A stretch of DNA of 64,000 nt from Tetzosporium hominis (GTDB lineage: Bacteria; Bacillota; Bacilli; Bacillales_A; Planococcaceae): positions 372,001 through 436,000 of the forward strand of contig NZ_NOKQ01000134.1 of NCBI RefSeq assembly GCF_002265435.1. The letters are read 5' to 3'. This document shows, in pieces, positions 44,702-54,529 of the stretch. Position 1 is the stretch's first letter. Every line of letters starts with the position of its first letter. The notes below the pieces were generated by a model, which was not told where the DNA came from, did no database searches, and was given only the letters and a program-made list of their open reading frames with translations. The position numbers were made by a program, and so were the translations under genes.

Positions 44702-47380
44702 ATGAAAGATAGTTATGCAGTAGTCGATATCGAAACAACGGGGAGTTCGCCAAAAAATGGCGACCGGATCATTCAAATTGGAATTGTTCGAATTGAACGA
44801 GGCTCTATTGTTTCTACTTATTCCACTTTTGTGAATCCAGAAAAACAGATCCCGACCTTCATACAACAGCTCACACATATCAGCAATGACGATGTGAAAG
44901 ATGCGCCTTTATTTCATGAGATTGTAGAAGAAGTGTACAGTCAACTTGAAGGGGCTATTTTTGTTGCACATAATGTAAATTTCGATTTTCCTTTTTTACA
45001 AGGTGAGTTAAAACGTGTAAGTAGGCCACTTCTTAAAAATAAAAAAATTGATACGGTGGAGTTTTCTCGTTTGATGTTTCCTTCTGCACTCAGCTATAAG
45101 TTGAGTGAGATCACATCAGAGCTCGGAATCGAACTTACGGATGCTCATCGTGCAGACGCCGATGCGTATGCAACAGCGGAACTCTTTTTAAGTTGTATCA
45201 GAAAGTTAAACTCTTTATCACTCGATACGATCACTAAGCTTCATAAACGCTGTTTCCGAATGAAATCTCATGTTGCGCCGCTTTTTTTTGAAGCAATGCG
45301 AATGCAGCAACAACGACTTTCAGAACCCGCACAAGAAGAAACTGTTCAACCTGCAAAGGCATTCCCGGACTACCCGGTTTCCGAAGAGCAGAAACTTGCC
45401 CTTCTTCAAGAAATTTACTCGACTTCTCAACACCGACCGTCTCAACTGAACTATATGGATGCCGTTCATGAGGCGTTGCAGAATCGTTCCGAAGTAGCGT
45501 TAGAGGCAGAAACGGGAATTGGGAAGACGATGGGGTATTTGATTCCGGCTATTCGTTATGCACTCGAAACGAATCAAAAAGTTGTCATTTCCACCTATAC
45601 AAATACACTGATGGATCAATTGATCGAGAAAGAATGTACGCAGCTGTTACAAGCATTTCCTGGCAGTTTCTATGTCTCCAGATTGAAAGCGTATACCCAT
45701 TATATCGACCATGAATTGTTCCAAGTTCGGCTTGCGAGCGAAGATGAATCTTATGATGAGACATTTGCGCTGATGCAATTATTAGTATGGTTGCAGGAGA
45801 CCAAGAGTGGAGACTTGACGGAGCTCAACACAACTGGGGGCGGCGCTTTAACACTCGATAAAGTGAGAAAGCGAAAGCGTACACCGCATATCGCGCAAGA
45901 TTTTTATGAAATGGAGTACCGACGAGCTAAACAAGCGCAACTCATTATTACCAATCATGCGATGGTCGCAGGACAACCCGAAGTGATGAAAAGCTTTGAA
46001 TCACAAATTGGTGCTCTTATCATTGATGAAGCTCACCATTTCTTGACCGCTGTCAAGAAAATGAACGAAAAAGTTATCTCGTTTACAGAGTGGAAATATT
46101 TATTTAGTCAATTTGGATTCAATGAAAAAACGCAAGTCGGGTGGAAGCTCGAGAAACTTGGAATTCCGTCAGCAATACTTAACAAATTAAAAATTCGCAC
46201 TGAGACGATCCAAGACGTGTTTGACGGAATCATCAGAGAGCTTATTGAATTGACGCAAGCTCAAAAAACAGCTAGAGGGATGTCCAAAGTTACGGTTGAT
46301 TTAAGAAAGCGTCAAGCTCTTTTTGAAGATTTTATTGCAGAACTGAATAGTTTAGTAAAGTTCTATGATGAACTGTTATATACCGTGGATATTTCAACCA
46401 CTCTGGACAAAGAAGATATTACTTATTGGATTAGAGAACTTCGGATCGTGGCTTATAAATGGGAAGAGTTTGTTCTGCAAATTCAAGACGAGGCAAGTTG
46501 GCTAGAAGCGGATAAACGAAGCTTACCTAGTTCATTTATTTTCCATCAGCGCAAATTGAATCATCAAGAATTCACGGAGCAATTATTCGAGAACTACAGA
46601 GCTACCAAATCCATCGTTTGGACTTCGGGTACATTGACCGTTCCGAAACAGCCTTGGTTCATATTAGATCAATTGTATTTACCAAGGTCCATACCGATTC
46701 AGCGTTTTCATGCTGCACCCGATTATTACAATGGTGCTAAAGTGTTTATTGTAGATGACGTACCTGATGTGACCCAAGTAGACCAGATGACATTTATTGA
46801 GTCCATTGCTGATGTCATTATTCAAACCGCTCAAGTAACGGAAGGTCGCATGTTTGTATTGTTTACATCTCAAGACATGCTTCGGAAGACGGTAGAACTA
46901 GTTGAAGAGACGTCACTAGCTGACGACTTTTTACTAATTGCTCAAGGCATGAATGCAGGGAGTAAAATGCGGATGCTCCGAACGTTCCAGCGATTTGAAA
47001 AAGCAATATTGTTCGGGACAACTACATTCTGGGAAGGAGTCGACGTTCCAGGAGATGCCTTATCTACAATTCTTTTAGTGCGTTTGCCTTTCACAAATCC
47101 GGATGATCCGTATTTTAAACAAAAAGCGGAAGAGCTTACTCGTAACGGACAGAATGCCTTTACGAAGCTAGCGTTACCAGAAGCGATTATAAGGTTTAAG
47201 CAAGGCTTTGGCCGTCTGATTCGCAATCCGGAAGAAAAAGGTGCCTTTATCATCCTTGACCGTCGGATTGAAACCAAATCATATGGGAAAGACTTTTTAA
47301 CTGCTATTCCCCGTGTTCCGACTGAGCATGTTTCCGTTGAAACGATGGTCGAGATGTTAGAAACTTGGTATAATAGCTAA
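44702..47380 (+). CDS. dinG: DinG-type helicase with N-terminal exonuclease
   Basis: About 892 residues, Gram-positive DinG. The N-terminal DEDDh 3'-5' exonuclease domain (about 1-165) has VDIETTGSSPKNGD, AHNVNFDFPFL and HRADADAYAT. A superfamily 2 helicase follows, with Walker A EAETGIGKTMGYL (about residue 270), DEAH box IIDEAHHF and C-terminal motifs GTTTFWEGVDVPGD and QGFGRLIR. No four-cysteine Fe-S insertion is seen, unlike YpvA at 60 kb. In related species the exonuclease is active and helicase activity is reduced or absent. Start: ATG at 44702; GTG 44693 possible. Confidence 0.93.
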   Translation: MKDSYAVVDIETTGSSPKNGDRIIQIGIVRIERGSIVSTYSTFVNPEKQIPTFIQQLTHISNDDVKDAPLFHEIVEEVYSQLEGAIFVAHNVNFDFPFLQGELKRVSRPLLKNKKIDTVEFSRLMFPSALSYKLSEITSELGIELTDAHRADADAYATAELFLSCIRKLNSLSLDTITKLHKRCFRMKSHVAPLFFEAMRMQQQRLSEPAQEETVQPAKAFPDYPVSEEQKLALLQEIYSTSQHRPSQLNYMDAVHEALQNRSEVALEAETGIGKTMGYLIPAIRYALETNQKVVISTYTNTLMDQLIEKECTQLLQAFPGSFYVSRLKAYTHYIDHELFQVRLASEDESYDETFALMQLLVWLQETKSGDLTELNTTGGGALTLDKVRKRKRTPHIAQDFYEMEYRRAKQAQLIITNHAMVAGQPEVMKSFESQIGALIIDEAHHFLTAVKKMNEKVISFTEWKYLFSQFGFNEKTQVGWKLEKLGIPSAILNKLKIRTETIQDVFDGIIRELIELTQAQKTARGMSKVTVDLRKRQALFEDFIAELNSLVKFYDELLYTVDISTTLDKEDITYWIRELRIVAYKWEEFVLQIQDEASWLEADKRSLPSSFIFHQRKLNHQEFTEQLFENYRATKSIVWTSGTLTVPKQPWFILDQLYLPRSIPIQRFHAAPDYYNGAKVFIVDDVPDVTQVDQMTFIESIADVIIQTAQVTEGRMFVLFTSQDMLRKTVELVEETSLADDFLLIAQGMNAGSKMRMLRTFQRFEKAILFGTTTFWEGVDVPGDALSTILLVRLPFTNPDDPYFKQKAEELTRNGQNAFTKLALPEAIIRFKQGFGRLIRNPEEKGAFIILDRRIETKSYGKDFLTAIPRVPTEHVSVETMVEMLETWYNS

Positions 47381-47406
47381 GTATCTTGAAGAAAGCAGGG
47401 ATTGCA

Positions 47407-47577
47407 GTGGAATCAAAGATTGAAGTCATTCAAACTGTAACGGTCAATTACCAATCAGATTTGTATAAGCTAGTTGATGCACTGAATCGCTCTTTGAAAA
47501 AAGAGGATTTGATGTTTGGACTTGCACTGGATAAAGAGGACGACTCCAAAGCGATCTTTACGATTTATCGCACATGA
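47407..47577 (+). CDS. ypmA: YpmA-like small protein (DUF4264)
   Basis: 56-residue cytoplasmic protein. The GTG at 47407 gives MESKIEVIQTVTVNYQSDLY in part, the conserved YpmA beginning, and the C-terminus DLMFGLALD...AIFTIYRT is typical. AGGG lies 6 bases upstream; an in-frame TTG at 47386 is a less likely start. Function unknown. Overlaps ypmB by 4 bases (ATGA). Confidence 0.85.
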   Translation: MESKIEVIQTVTVNYQSDLYKLVDALNRSLKKEDLMFGLALDKEDDSKAIFTIYRT

Positions 47578-48053
47578 AGAAGCAATGGATTGTAGCCTCT
47601 ATACTCGTTGTCGTTGTAGCAGTGGTGTCCACTTTGGGCATTCTGTATGTAGTTGCAAAGCAACCTCAAAATCAAGATTTTGAGCGGATTGAAACTCTCG
47701 TTTTAAGCCAAGATTTAGTAGATACTGTGACAACAACGTATGCGTACCATAGTGTCACTAGTTACATCACGGTTATTGGAACGAAGGACGAACAAAATGT
47801 CGCGTATATTGTGGATAGCTCAGATAGTAAAACGGCATACGAAGTAATGCTAGAAGATGGCATAACGGCCCAACAAGCGGAAGAACTCACTCGTGCTGAA
47901 CATAATGTACAAGAAATCTTATCAATTAAATTGGGGTATGAAGAGATTGGTCCCGTTTGGGAAGTAACTTACATGAATGAAAATGATGCGTTAAGCTACA
48001 CCTATTTAGATTTTAAAACAGGTGAGTGGTGGAAGCGTATTTCGAATTTATAA
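47574..48053 (+). CDS. ypmB: YpmB-like membrane-anchored protein (DUF5590)
   Basis: 159 residues. N-terminal membrane anchor (about 5-26), then an extracytoplasmic part related to PepSY-type domains (the C-terminal [17 protein letters not shown] is characteristic). Probably modulates a cell-surface enzyme; function not established. In B. subtilis aspB lies between ypmB and asnS; here asnS follows after 13 bp. Confidence 0.85.
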   Translation: MKKQWIVASILVVVVAVVSTLGILYVVAKQPQNQDFERIETLVLSQDLVDTVTTTYAYHSVTSYITVIGTKDEQNVAYIVDSSDSKTAYEVMLEDGITAQQAEELTRAEHNVQEILSIKLGYEEIGPVWEVTYMNENDALSYTYLDFKTGEWWKRISNL

Positions 48054-48066
48054 CTTGGAGGACTCT

Positions 48067-49362
48067 ATGAAGAAAATTTCAATTAATCAAATGCCTTCTC
48101 ATATTGGAGAAGAAGTGAAATTAGGCGCTTGGCTTGCTAACAAGCGTTCAAGCGGAAAAATTGCGTTTCTACAACTTCGCGATGGTACTGGATTTGTTCA
48201 AGGTGTCGTAGTAAAAGCAGACGTTGGAGAAGAAATATTCCAGTTAGCAAAATCATTAACACAAGAATCTTCGATTTATGTGACTGGAACAGTTACAGAA
48301 GATACGCGCAACAGCTTTGGTTGCGAAATTCAAGTTTCGTCAATCGAAGTCTTATCTCTTGCTGAAGATTTCCCAATCACACCTAAAGAGCATGGTACAG
48401 AATTCTTAATGGATAATCGCCATGTCTGGTTACGTTCACGTAAACAACACGCCATCATGAAGATTCGTAATGAAATCATTCGTGCTACCTATGAGTTCTT
48501 TAATGACGAAGGGTTCGTAAAAATGGATCCACCAATTCTAACAGGTTCTGCTCCTGAAGGAACTTCTGAATTGTTTGCGACAAAATATTTTGATGAAGAT
48601 GCGTTTCTTTCTCAATCCGGTCAGCTGTACATGGAAGCAGCAGCTATGGCTATGGGGAAGGTATTTTCATTCGGCCCAACTTTCCGTGCTGAGAAATCTA
48701 AAACACGTCGTCACTTAATCGAATTCTGGATGATCGAGCCAGAAATGGCTTTTGTAGAATTTAATGAAAGTCTAGAAGTACAAGAAAATTATGTTTCGTA
48801 CATCGTGCAATCCGTCTTGAAGAATTGCAAGCTTGAACTAGAGCGTCTAGGCCGTGATACTTCAAAACTAGAAGCTATTCAAGCCCCGTTCCCACGTATT
48901 ACTTACGATGATGCAATCGAATTCTTACACGAAAAAGGATTTGATGACATTCAGTGGGGTGATGATTTCGGTGCACCTCATGAAACTGCAATCGCAGAAG
49001 CTTATGATAAGCCCGTATTCATCACGCATTATCCAGTGGGTATTAAACCGTTCTACATGCAACCACACCCAGAGCGAGACGATGTCGTGCTTTGTGCTGA
49101 TTTGATTGCACCAGAAGGGTATGGAGAAATCATTGGTGGTTCTGAGCGTATCTACGATTACGACTTACTAAAACAGCGTATTAAAGAACATAATTTAGAT
49201 GAAAGTGCTTATGCGTGGTATTTAGAACTACGTAAATATGGAACGGTTCCACATTCAGGTTTCGGCCTGGGTCTTGAGCGTACAGTTGCTTGGATCAGTG
49301 GAGCAGAGCATGTACGTGAATCGATTCCATTCCCACGTTTATTAAATCGTTTATATCCTTAA
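48067..49362 (+). CDS. asnS: Asparaginyl-tRNA synthetase
   Basis: Class IIb aminoacyl-tRNA synthetase, 431 residues. The N-terminal OB-fold anticodon-binding domain is about 1-110. Motif 2 ([25 protein letters not shown]) and motif 3 ([15 protein letters not shown]) are complete. ATG at 48067 follows GGAGG; no T-box leader precedes it. Likely co-transcribed with ypmAB and dnaD. Confidence 0.96.
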   Translation: MKKISINQMPSHIGEEVKLGAWLANKRSSGKIAFLQLRDGTGFVQGVVVKADVGEEIFQLAKSLTQESSIYVTGTVTEDTRNSFGCEIQVSSIEVLSLAEDFPITPKEHGTEFLMDNRHVWLRSRKQHAIMKIRNEIIRATYEFFNDEGFVKMDPPILTGSAPEGTSELFATKYFDEDAFLSQSGQLYMEAAAMAMGKVFSFGPTFRAEKSKTRRHLIEFWMIEPEMAFVEFNESLEVQENYVSYIVQSVLKNCKLELERLGRDTSKLEAIQAPFPRITYDDAIEFLHEKGFDDIQWGDDFGAPHETAIAEAYDKPVFITHYPVGIKPFYMQPHPERDDVVLCADLIAPEGYGEIIGGSERIYDYDLLKQRIKEHNLDESAYAWYLELRKYGTVPHSGFGLGLERTVAWISGAEHVRESIPFPRLLNRLYP

Positions 49363-49374
49363 GGAGGACTTGGA

Positions 49375-50082
49375 ATGGAGTTTCCATCTAGTCGCCTGGA
49401 GCAGTGGATCAAGCAGGGAAATGTAACCATTTCCCAGCTTTTTTTTACTCATTATCGGGCTTTACAACTAACAGATCAAGAGGCGATGGTTGTTTTACAA
49501 CTGGTTTCCTTTCAACAAAATCAAATTGATTTTCCAACACCTCGTGAAATTGCAGATCGCATGGAAATCTCCGATCAACAAGTCGCTGCCATTTTGCAGC
49601 GCTTAATGCAAAGGGGGTTCTTGCTTATCGAACAATCCAAATCGGGTGCCATGGTAGAAGAAAAGTACGTACTTTATCAACTATGGGAACGACTAATTGA
49701 TTGTATGGAACAACTCAAAATGGAACAGTCCGTCGCAACGAAAGATCAGTTATCTGGACAATTGTTCCGTACCTTTGAGGATGAGTTCGGCCGCGTATTT
49801 ACACCCTTGGAATACGAAACTATCTCCAAGTGGTTGGATGAAGATGGCCATTCTCCTGAAGTGATTCGCCAAGCGCTTGTGGAAGCCGTTTTGGCAGAAA
49901 AGAAGAGTCTAAAGTATATAGACCGAATCCTTTTTGAGTGGAAGAAGAAAAATTTGGTCACGTTAGAAGCCATTCGAAAACATTCGGAAGGGTTCCATAA
50001 ATATACGGTCAAAGCACCTGTTCAGAAATCAGAATCGACTACACGAATGCCATTTTATAATTGGCTTGAAGAGAGGGAGTAA
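49375..50082 (+). CDS. dnaD: DNA replication initiation protein DnaD
   Basis: 235 residues. N-terminal winged-helix DDBH1 domain (about 1-100, with PTPREIADRMEISDQQVAAIL) and C-terminal DDBH2 (about 125-200, with FGRVFTPLEYETISKWL and the YxxxI-like motif KYIDRILFEW). Remodels oriC DNA and helps load the replicative helicase together with DnaB and DnaI. AAGGAGG ribosome site; nth follows in the same operon. Confidence 0.95.
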   Translation: MEFPSSRLEQWIKQGNVTISQLFFTHYRALQLTDQEAMVVLQLVSFQQNQIDFPTPREIADRMEISDQQVAAILQRLMQRGFLLIEQSKSGAMVEEKYVLYQLWERLIDCMEQLKMEQSVATKDQLSGQLFRTFEDEFGRVFTPLEYETISKWLDEDGHSPEVIRQALVEAVLAEKKSLKYIDRILFEWKKKNLVTLEAIRKHSEGFHKYTVKAPVQKSESTTRMPFYNWLEERE

Positions 50083-50725
50083 ACTGGTTACTAAAAAAGA
50101 ATGGGCAGAGATGTTAGCTGTTATGGATCATATGTTTCCCGATGCGCATTGTGAACTTGTTCATGAAAACGCATTTGAATTAGTTGTAGCAACTTTATTA
50201 TCTGCTCAATGTACAGATGTTCTCGTGAACCGCGTAACGAAGGACTTATTTCAAAAGTATAAAACCCCAGAAGATTATTTGGCAGTTCCAGTTGAAGAAC
50301 TGCAACAGGATATTCGGTCAATAGGATTGTATCGAAACAAAGCAAAAAACATTCAAAAGCTTAGTCAGATGCTTCTTGATGAATTCGGTGGTGTCGTCCC
50401 GGAAGATCGAGATACTTTGACTCGACTCCCGGGTGTAGGAAGAAAGACAGCGAATGTTGTGGTTTCGGTTGCATTTGATGTCCCGGCTCTAGCTGTGGAC
50501 ACACACGTGGAACGCGTTTCTAAACGATTGGGCGTCTGCAGATGGAAAGATTCGCCCCAACAAGTAGAGGAGACTCTGATGCGGAAAACACCTATGGAGA
50601 AGTGGTCGAAAGCGCATCATCAAATGATCTTTTTTGGGCGTTATCACTGTAAGGCTCAGAATCCCAATTGTCCCGAATGCCCATTGTTGGAAAGATGTAG
50701 AGAGGGTAAGAAACGGGTTAAATAA
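50066..50725 (+). CDS. nth: Endonuclease III
   Basis: DNA glycosylase/AP lyase that removes oxidised pyrimidines. Helix-hairpin-helix LPGVGRKTANVV with the catalytic lysine, and VDTHVERVSKRLG with the catalytic aspartate. C-terminal [4Fe-4S] loop with spacing C-x6-C-x2-C-x5-C (CKAQNPNCPECPLLERC). The start is uncertain: TTG at 50066 overlaps dnaD, while AGAGGGAG sits best for a CTG at 50084. The ypoC gene that follows nth in B. subtilis is absent. Confidence 0.94.
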   Translation: MKRGSKLVTKKEWAEMLAVMDHMFPDAHCELVHENAFELVVATLLSAQCTDVLVNRVTKDLFQKYKTPEDYLAVPVEELQQDIRSIGLYRNKAKNIQKLSQMLLDEFGGVVPEDRDTLTRLPGVGRKTANVVVSVAFDVPALAVDTHVERVSKRLGVCRWKDSPQQVEETLMRKTPMEKWSKAHHQMIFFGRYHCKAQNPNCPECPLLERCREGKKRVK

Positions 50726-50726
50726 C

Positions 50727-50764
50727 AAAAGGCATTTTCTCTTAAACGAGAAAATGCCTTTTTT
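50727..50764. terminator. Bidirectional terminator between nth and ponA
   Basis: AAAAGGCATTTTCTC pairs perfectly with GAGAAAATGCCTTTT around a TTAAAC loop, with A and T runs on either side. Confidence 0.93.
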
Positions 50765-50773
50765 CATAGTGGA

Positions 50774-53398
50774 TTAAGGGGTTTGGTCAGTTGAACCATC
50801 AGTAGCTTCGTCACCAGTACCTTCATCTGTACCTGGGTCAGTTGGCTCAGTAGGTTCTTCTTCGCCAGAACCGTCACCAGGTTCCGTTGGTTCTCCAGTG
50901 TCTCCACCATCACCTTCGCCATTGTCATTCCCATTGCCATTACCGTTGCCGTTCCCATTACCGTTTCCATCTCCATTGCCATTTCCATCACCTTCGCCTT
51001 CACCTTCACCAGGCTGTGGTTCAGGTTCTTCAGGTTCGTCTTCGGCAATTGTTATAGAGACAGTAGCAGGGGCGCTAGAAATGCCATTAGCTGTAGCTAC
51101 TACACTAAATGTGTAGGTATTGCCTGGTTGCAGATCGCGAACCACAATACCTGTTTGATTCACGGTATCAAGTTCTTGAGTGCCACCGTTATTTACTTTT
51201 ACAGAGACTACATAGTTCACTTCATCTACACCGTCTGGAGCAGAGTAGTTCCACTGAAGTGTTGCAGAACTAGAAGCTTCATCAAAGTCTGCTGATAGAC
51301 CTGTTGGAGCAGGGAGCTCTGTTAATTCATATTCATCCGATACAGCAGTTGGTTCTGTACCGCGAACAAATAACTCGGTACGTCGTAAGCTGTTTGGCGT
51401 AAAGCCACTTGCCAATTGTAATGGAGTAGTACCCACTTCAATAGTAGCTTCCACAACTGAGTTTGGACGACTAAAATCTTCCGCATCGGAAGAAATCGAT
51501 GACATAATTTGATTAAACATGACTTGAGGTACGCGGCGTTCTTCTGCAGTAGTCATTGGTTCACTGCGTTTGCTGTTACCTGACCAAATAGCAACTGAAT
51601 ACTTTGTAGAATAGCCTGCAAACCAAGTGTCTGGGAACGACCCAGAAGGGAGGTTGTTTTCTGCAATCTCATCAGAGCTATAGTTTGATGTTCCAGATTT
51701 ACCAGCTAAATCGATTCCAGGAACTGCTGCAGTTCGACCCGTTCCGTTTTCATTTTCAAGTACATCACGAAGCATGTCCGTGACCATATAAGCTGTAGAA
51801 TCTTTCATGACAGGTTCAAGTTCTTTTTTCAACACATCTTCTGTTTCACCATCACGGTACACAATCTTGTTAATAGCATAAGGTTCTGCATGATAGCCAC
51901 CGTTAGCAAATGCGCCATATGCACCTGCAAGCATCATAGGAGAGATGCCCTCGATTCCACCGAGAACAGAAGACTCATAAACATTTTCAATTCCAAGACC
52001 GAAACGGTTGATGAAATCACGTGAATTGTCTAATCCAACTTCACGCAATGTTTTTACAGCTGGTGTATTTTGTGAACGGTAAAGTGCTTCACGCATTGTC
52101 ATTGGTCCTAAATATCGATCGACGAAGTTTCGCACTACCTGATCTGAACCTGTATAGGTGATCTGTTCATCTACTACTGTCTGTCCTGTAGACCAGTTTA
52201 GATTTTCAATAGCTGGTGCATAGGCAAGTAGCGGTTTCATCGTAGAACCAGGCTGACGGTCTTTGTTGTCATATGCGTAGTTCCAGCCACGATTTGCGTA
52301 GTTTCGTGCTCCACCAGAAGCCACTAAGGCACCTGTTTTTGGATCGACTACTGCAATACCTGCTTGTTGTTTTTCTGTTGCATAGACATCTGAGTTAATC
52401 ACTTCTTCTACTTTAGATTGGACTGCTGGATCTAAAGTTGTATGAACTGTAATTCCTTCTGCCAGAAGGGAAGGGTCAATTTTGTTCAATTCGCTCTCAA
52501 CGATATCAACAAAAGCTTCGTATTTTAATTCGGAAGACGCTTCACGCTCTTCTTCAGGAATCAATGTTTCTGTGACTGGAATAGCACGTGCTGCTTCTGC
52601 TTCTTCTGGAGTGATCTTTTCATGAAGCTCCATTAGATGCAGAACTGTATTTCTGCGCTTTTCAGCAAGCTCTGGATTTTTGACTGGATTGTAATTATTA
52701 GGGCTTTGCGGGATACCTGCAAGCATTGCCATCTCATGAAGTTCCAGCTCGCTCAGTTCTTTACCATAGAAGAATTCCGCCGCAGTACCAAAGCCATAAT
52801 TTCGTCCTGACATCAGAACCTTGTTGAAGTACATCTCAAAAATTTCTTCTTTATCATACTTACGTTCTAATTGGAATGAAAGCCAAGCTTCTTGAGCTTT
52901 CCGTTTCAGAGTCTTCTCATTTTGTAGGAACGAGTTTTTTACTACTTGCTGCGTGATAGTAGAAGCACCTTGTGCTCCAAAACCTTGCGTCACGTTTGCA
53001 ATAACTGCGCTACCTAATCGTAAGAAGTCCATACCCATATGATCATAGAAACGTACATCTTCTGTAGCTAAAATAGCGTCTTCCATTTGTTGTGGAATAT
53101 CATCATAGTTTACATAGATTCGGTTTTCGGTTCCTGATGTATAGAACGGTTCTCCGTTGATATCTAAGAAGGTTGAAGAAATAGGATCTTTTAAAGACGC
53201 TTCATCTAACTCTGGTGCTGAGCTTGCATAATATACAAAAAGTCCAAAACCACTCAGAAGGCCGATGAGTCCAATAGCAACAAGTGCTAGGAATATCTTT
53301 TTGAAGATTCCTTTTTTTCCTTTAGTACCTTTCTTTTTTGATTTGTTTTTCTGTTCTTCTAATCTGCGTTGCTGTCGAGATCGTTGTTCATTCGCCAC
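50774..53398 (-). CDS. ponA: Class A penicillin-binding protein 1
   Basis: Bifunctional peptidoglycan synthase of 874 residues. Basic cytoplasmic N-terminus, one transmembrane helix (about 32-58), GT51 glycosyltransferase (about 80-250, with EDVRFYDHMGMD and GASTITQQ), then a transpeptidase with Ser385 in GSTMKP and KSGTS (about 567). A fibronectin type III-like domain follows, then an approximately 80-residue low-complexity tail of Gly/Asn/Asp/Glu/Pro/Thr repeats. GTG start at 53398 with AGGATGGAG upstream, overlapping recU by 11 bp; an ATG 21 bases earlier is possible. Works with GpsB, also in this window. Confidence 0.94.
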   Translation of the reverse strand: MANEQRSRQQRRLEEQKNKSKKKGTKGKKGIFKKIFLALVAIGLIGLLSGFGLFVYYASSAPELDEASLKDPISSTFLDINGEPFYTSGTENRIYVNYDDIPQQMEDAILATEDVRFYDHMGMDFLRLGSAVIANVTQGFGAQGASTITQQVVKNSFLQNEKTLKRKAQEAWLSFQLERKYDKEEIFEMYFNKVLMSGRNYGFGTAAEFFYGKELSELELHEMAMLAGIPQSPNNYNPVKNPELAEKRRNTVLHLMELHEKITPEEAEAARAIPVTETLIPEEEREASSELKYEAFVDIVESELNKIDPSLLAEGITVHTTLDPAVQSKVEEVINSDVYATEKQQAGIAVVDPKTGALVASGGARNYANRGWNYAYDNKDRQPGSTMKPLLAYAPAIENLNWSTGQTVVDEQITYTGSDQVVRNFVDRYLGPMTMREALYRSQNTPAVKTLREVGLDNSRDFINRFGLGIENVYESSVLGGIEGISPMMLAGAYGAFANGGYHAEPYAINKIVYRDGETEDVLKKELEPVMKDSTAYMVTDMLRDVLENENGTGRTAAVPGIDLAGKSGTSNYSSDEIAENNLPSGSFPDTWFAGYSTKYSVAIWSGNSKRSEPMTTAEERRVPQVMFNQIMSSISSDAEDFSRPNSVVEATIEVGTTPLQLASGFTPNSLRRTELFVRGTEPTAVSDEYELTELPAPTGLSADFDEASSSATLQWNYSAPDGVDEVNYVVSVKVNNGGTQELDTVNQTGIVVRDLQPGNTYTFSVVATANGISSAPATVSITIAEDEPEEPEPQPGEGEGEGDGNGNGDGNGNGNGNGNGNGNDNGEGDGGDTGEPTEPGDGSGEEEPTEPTDPGTDEGTGDEATDGSTDQTP

Positions 53399-54020
53399 GA
53401 GCTCCATCCTCACTTTCATTACCGATCACATAGTGATCTACTGCATTTAAATAGGGTATGCGCGGAGCATAACCAGGTGTTATTTCAATTCCTACTTGCT
53501 CAAACTCGTCAAGAGTAATCGATTTCCGACCGCCTTGCTGCATACGTTCCCAAAAGATGTCTAGCTGTTCACTAGATAGGAAGAAATACCGTTCTAGACT
53601 CTGAAAAGCTACCAACAAGAACGAGATTCCTTGTTGTTCACGGACACCACGCATATGCAAGACTTGATGTTCATGGACGTTTTGCAAAGGGAAAGAGGTT
53701 TTATTCTTTGTTTCTTTTGCTTCAAAGTCCAAATAATAGCCTCTGTAGACGCCATTGTAATCTGTTGTTGATGGAGTTCTGTAATACGCTTCTCGGATCA
53801 CAGCACGAGACCTTCCGGGATAATCGACTTTGACGATTTGTATAGGAATTGGTTTCTTATGAACGACTGCTAGCTGATGCTGCAAGTAATAGTCATTAGA
53901 CTCATTCACTTCATCCTCTAACGTTTTTCCCCTATTGCTAAAAGAATAATCCTTTTTGATCGTATTATTTTTTGGGGTAGGGGGTTGATATCTTTTCCCA
54001 CCAGGATAACGTATTGTCAT
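53388..54020 (-). CDS. recU: Holliday junction resolvase RecU
   Basis: 210 residues. N-terminal MTIRYPGGKRY and ANRGKTLE-type segment (here SNRGKTLEDEVNESN), and active-site residues in VDYPGRSRAVIREAYYRTPSTTDYNG (in part) and DFEAKETKNK, matching RecU. It cleaves four-way junctions and modulates RecA. ATG at 54020 is 8 bases after GAGG. Overlaps ponA as in B. subtilis, where the two are also an operon. Confidence 0.95.
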   Translation of the reverse strand: MTIRYPGGKRYQPPTPKNNTIKKDYSFSNRGKTLEDEVNESNDYYLQHQLAVVHKKPIPIQIVKVDYPGRSRAVIREAYYRTPSTTDYNGVYRGYYLDFEAKETKNKTSFPLQNVHEHQVLHMRGVREQQGISFLLVAFQSLERYFFLSSEQLDIFWERMQQGGRKSITLDEFEQVGIEITPGYAPRIPYLNAVDHYVIGNESEDGARGE

Positions 54021-54087
54021 CTTCAACACCTCTGTGCCTTAGTTTAGCACACAGATTAGACGCCTGACACGTGCCGAATGTTGCATT

Positions 54088-54101
54088 CGAATGTTTGTTC
54101 G
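54088..54101. promoter_or_regulatory. LexA (DinR) box-like sequence
   Basis: On the minus strand it reads CGAACAAACATTCG, one base away from the Bacillus SOS box consensus CGAACRNRYGTTCG. It lies in the divergent region between recU-ponA and yppE-mrfAB. An extended -10 for yppE (TGATATGAT) is at 54128-54136. Overlapping CGAATG/CATTCG repeats at 54075-54093 could reflect the same kind of site. Confidence 0.4.
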
Positions 54102-54166
54102 TAAAACTAGAGGAACCGAATTACATTTGATATGATAAGAAGATAGACGTTAGAGGAAGTGAACGA

Positions 54167-54529
54167 ATGAAGCTCTTAGAAACTACTAGTTTTTTATTGA
54201 ATGAAGCAGAGCAGTGCATCAGCCGTTTTGAAAAAATGCGAGAAGAAGACCACAGTCCAGATTTTTTTAATGAAGTGAAGCCTCATGTGAACGAAGTAGA
54301 TAGCATCCTTGATGCATGGGTTGAAGAGTCTGGACAGTATATTCAAAACAACCGACCAAAGTACTTACATCCTTCCCAGATTCAAGCTGTTCAGGAAGGG
54401 ATGAAACAGTTTGTCGTGCAATCCTTTTATAAAGAAACATCGAAAAAGCGATTTTATCAAAGTGTCCATGCAGTGCTTTATACATTAAAGACTATGCAGA
54501 CGGAACTGGAGGGAACAGTGGATGAGTGA
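54167..54529 (+). CDS. yppE: YppE-like protein (DUF1798)
   Basis: 120-residue all-helical cytoplasmic protein of the DUF1798/YppE family. Recognisable from the pattern LLxxTxxLLxxxxxxxxRFE and HPSQIQAVQEGMKQFVVQSFY, YQSVHAVLYTLKTMQ. Function unknown. GAGGAAG ribosome site. It overlaps mrfA by 8 bp, so it may be part of the same repair operon. Confidence 0.82.
   Translation: MKLLETTSFLLNEAEQCISRFEKMREEDHSPDFFNEVKPHVNEVDSILDAWVEESGQYIQNNRPKYLHPSQIQAVQEGMKQFVVQSFYKETSKKRFYQSVHAVLYTLKTMQTELEGTVDE

Noticed and set aside
48022-48066. Upstream extension of asnS into ypmB
   Set aside because: GGAGG sits directly before the ATG at 48067, which gives the family N-terminus; the earlier in-frame start lies inside ypmB without a ribosome site.
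50764-51116. Open frames opposite and within the end of ponA (one with MxMxMG-type repeats on the minus strand, one Pro/Ser-rich on the plus strand)
   Set aside because: They are other-frame readings of the hexanucleotide repeat that encodes the PonA tail; no ribosome site and pure low complexity.
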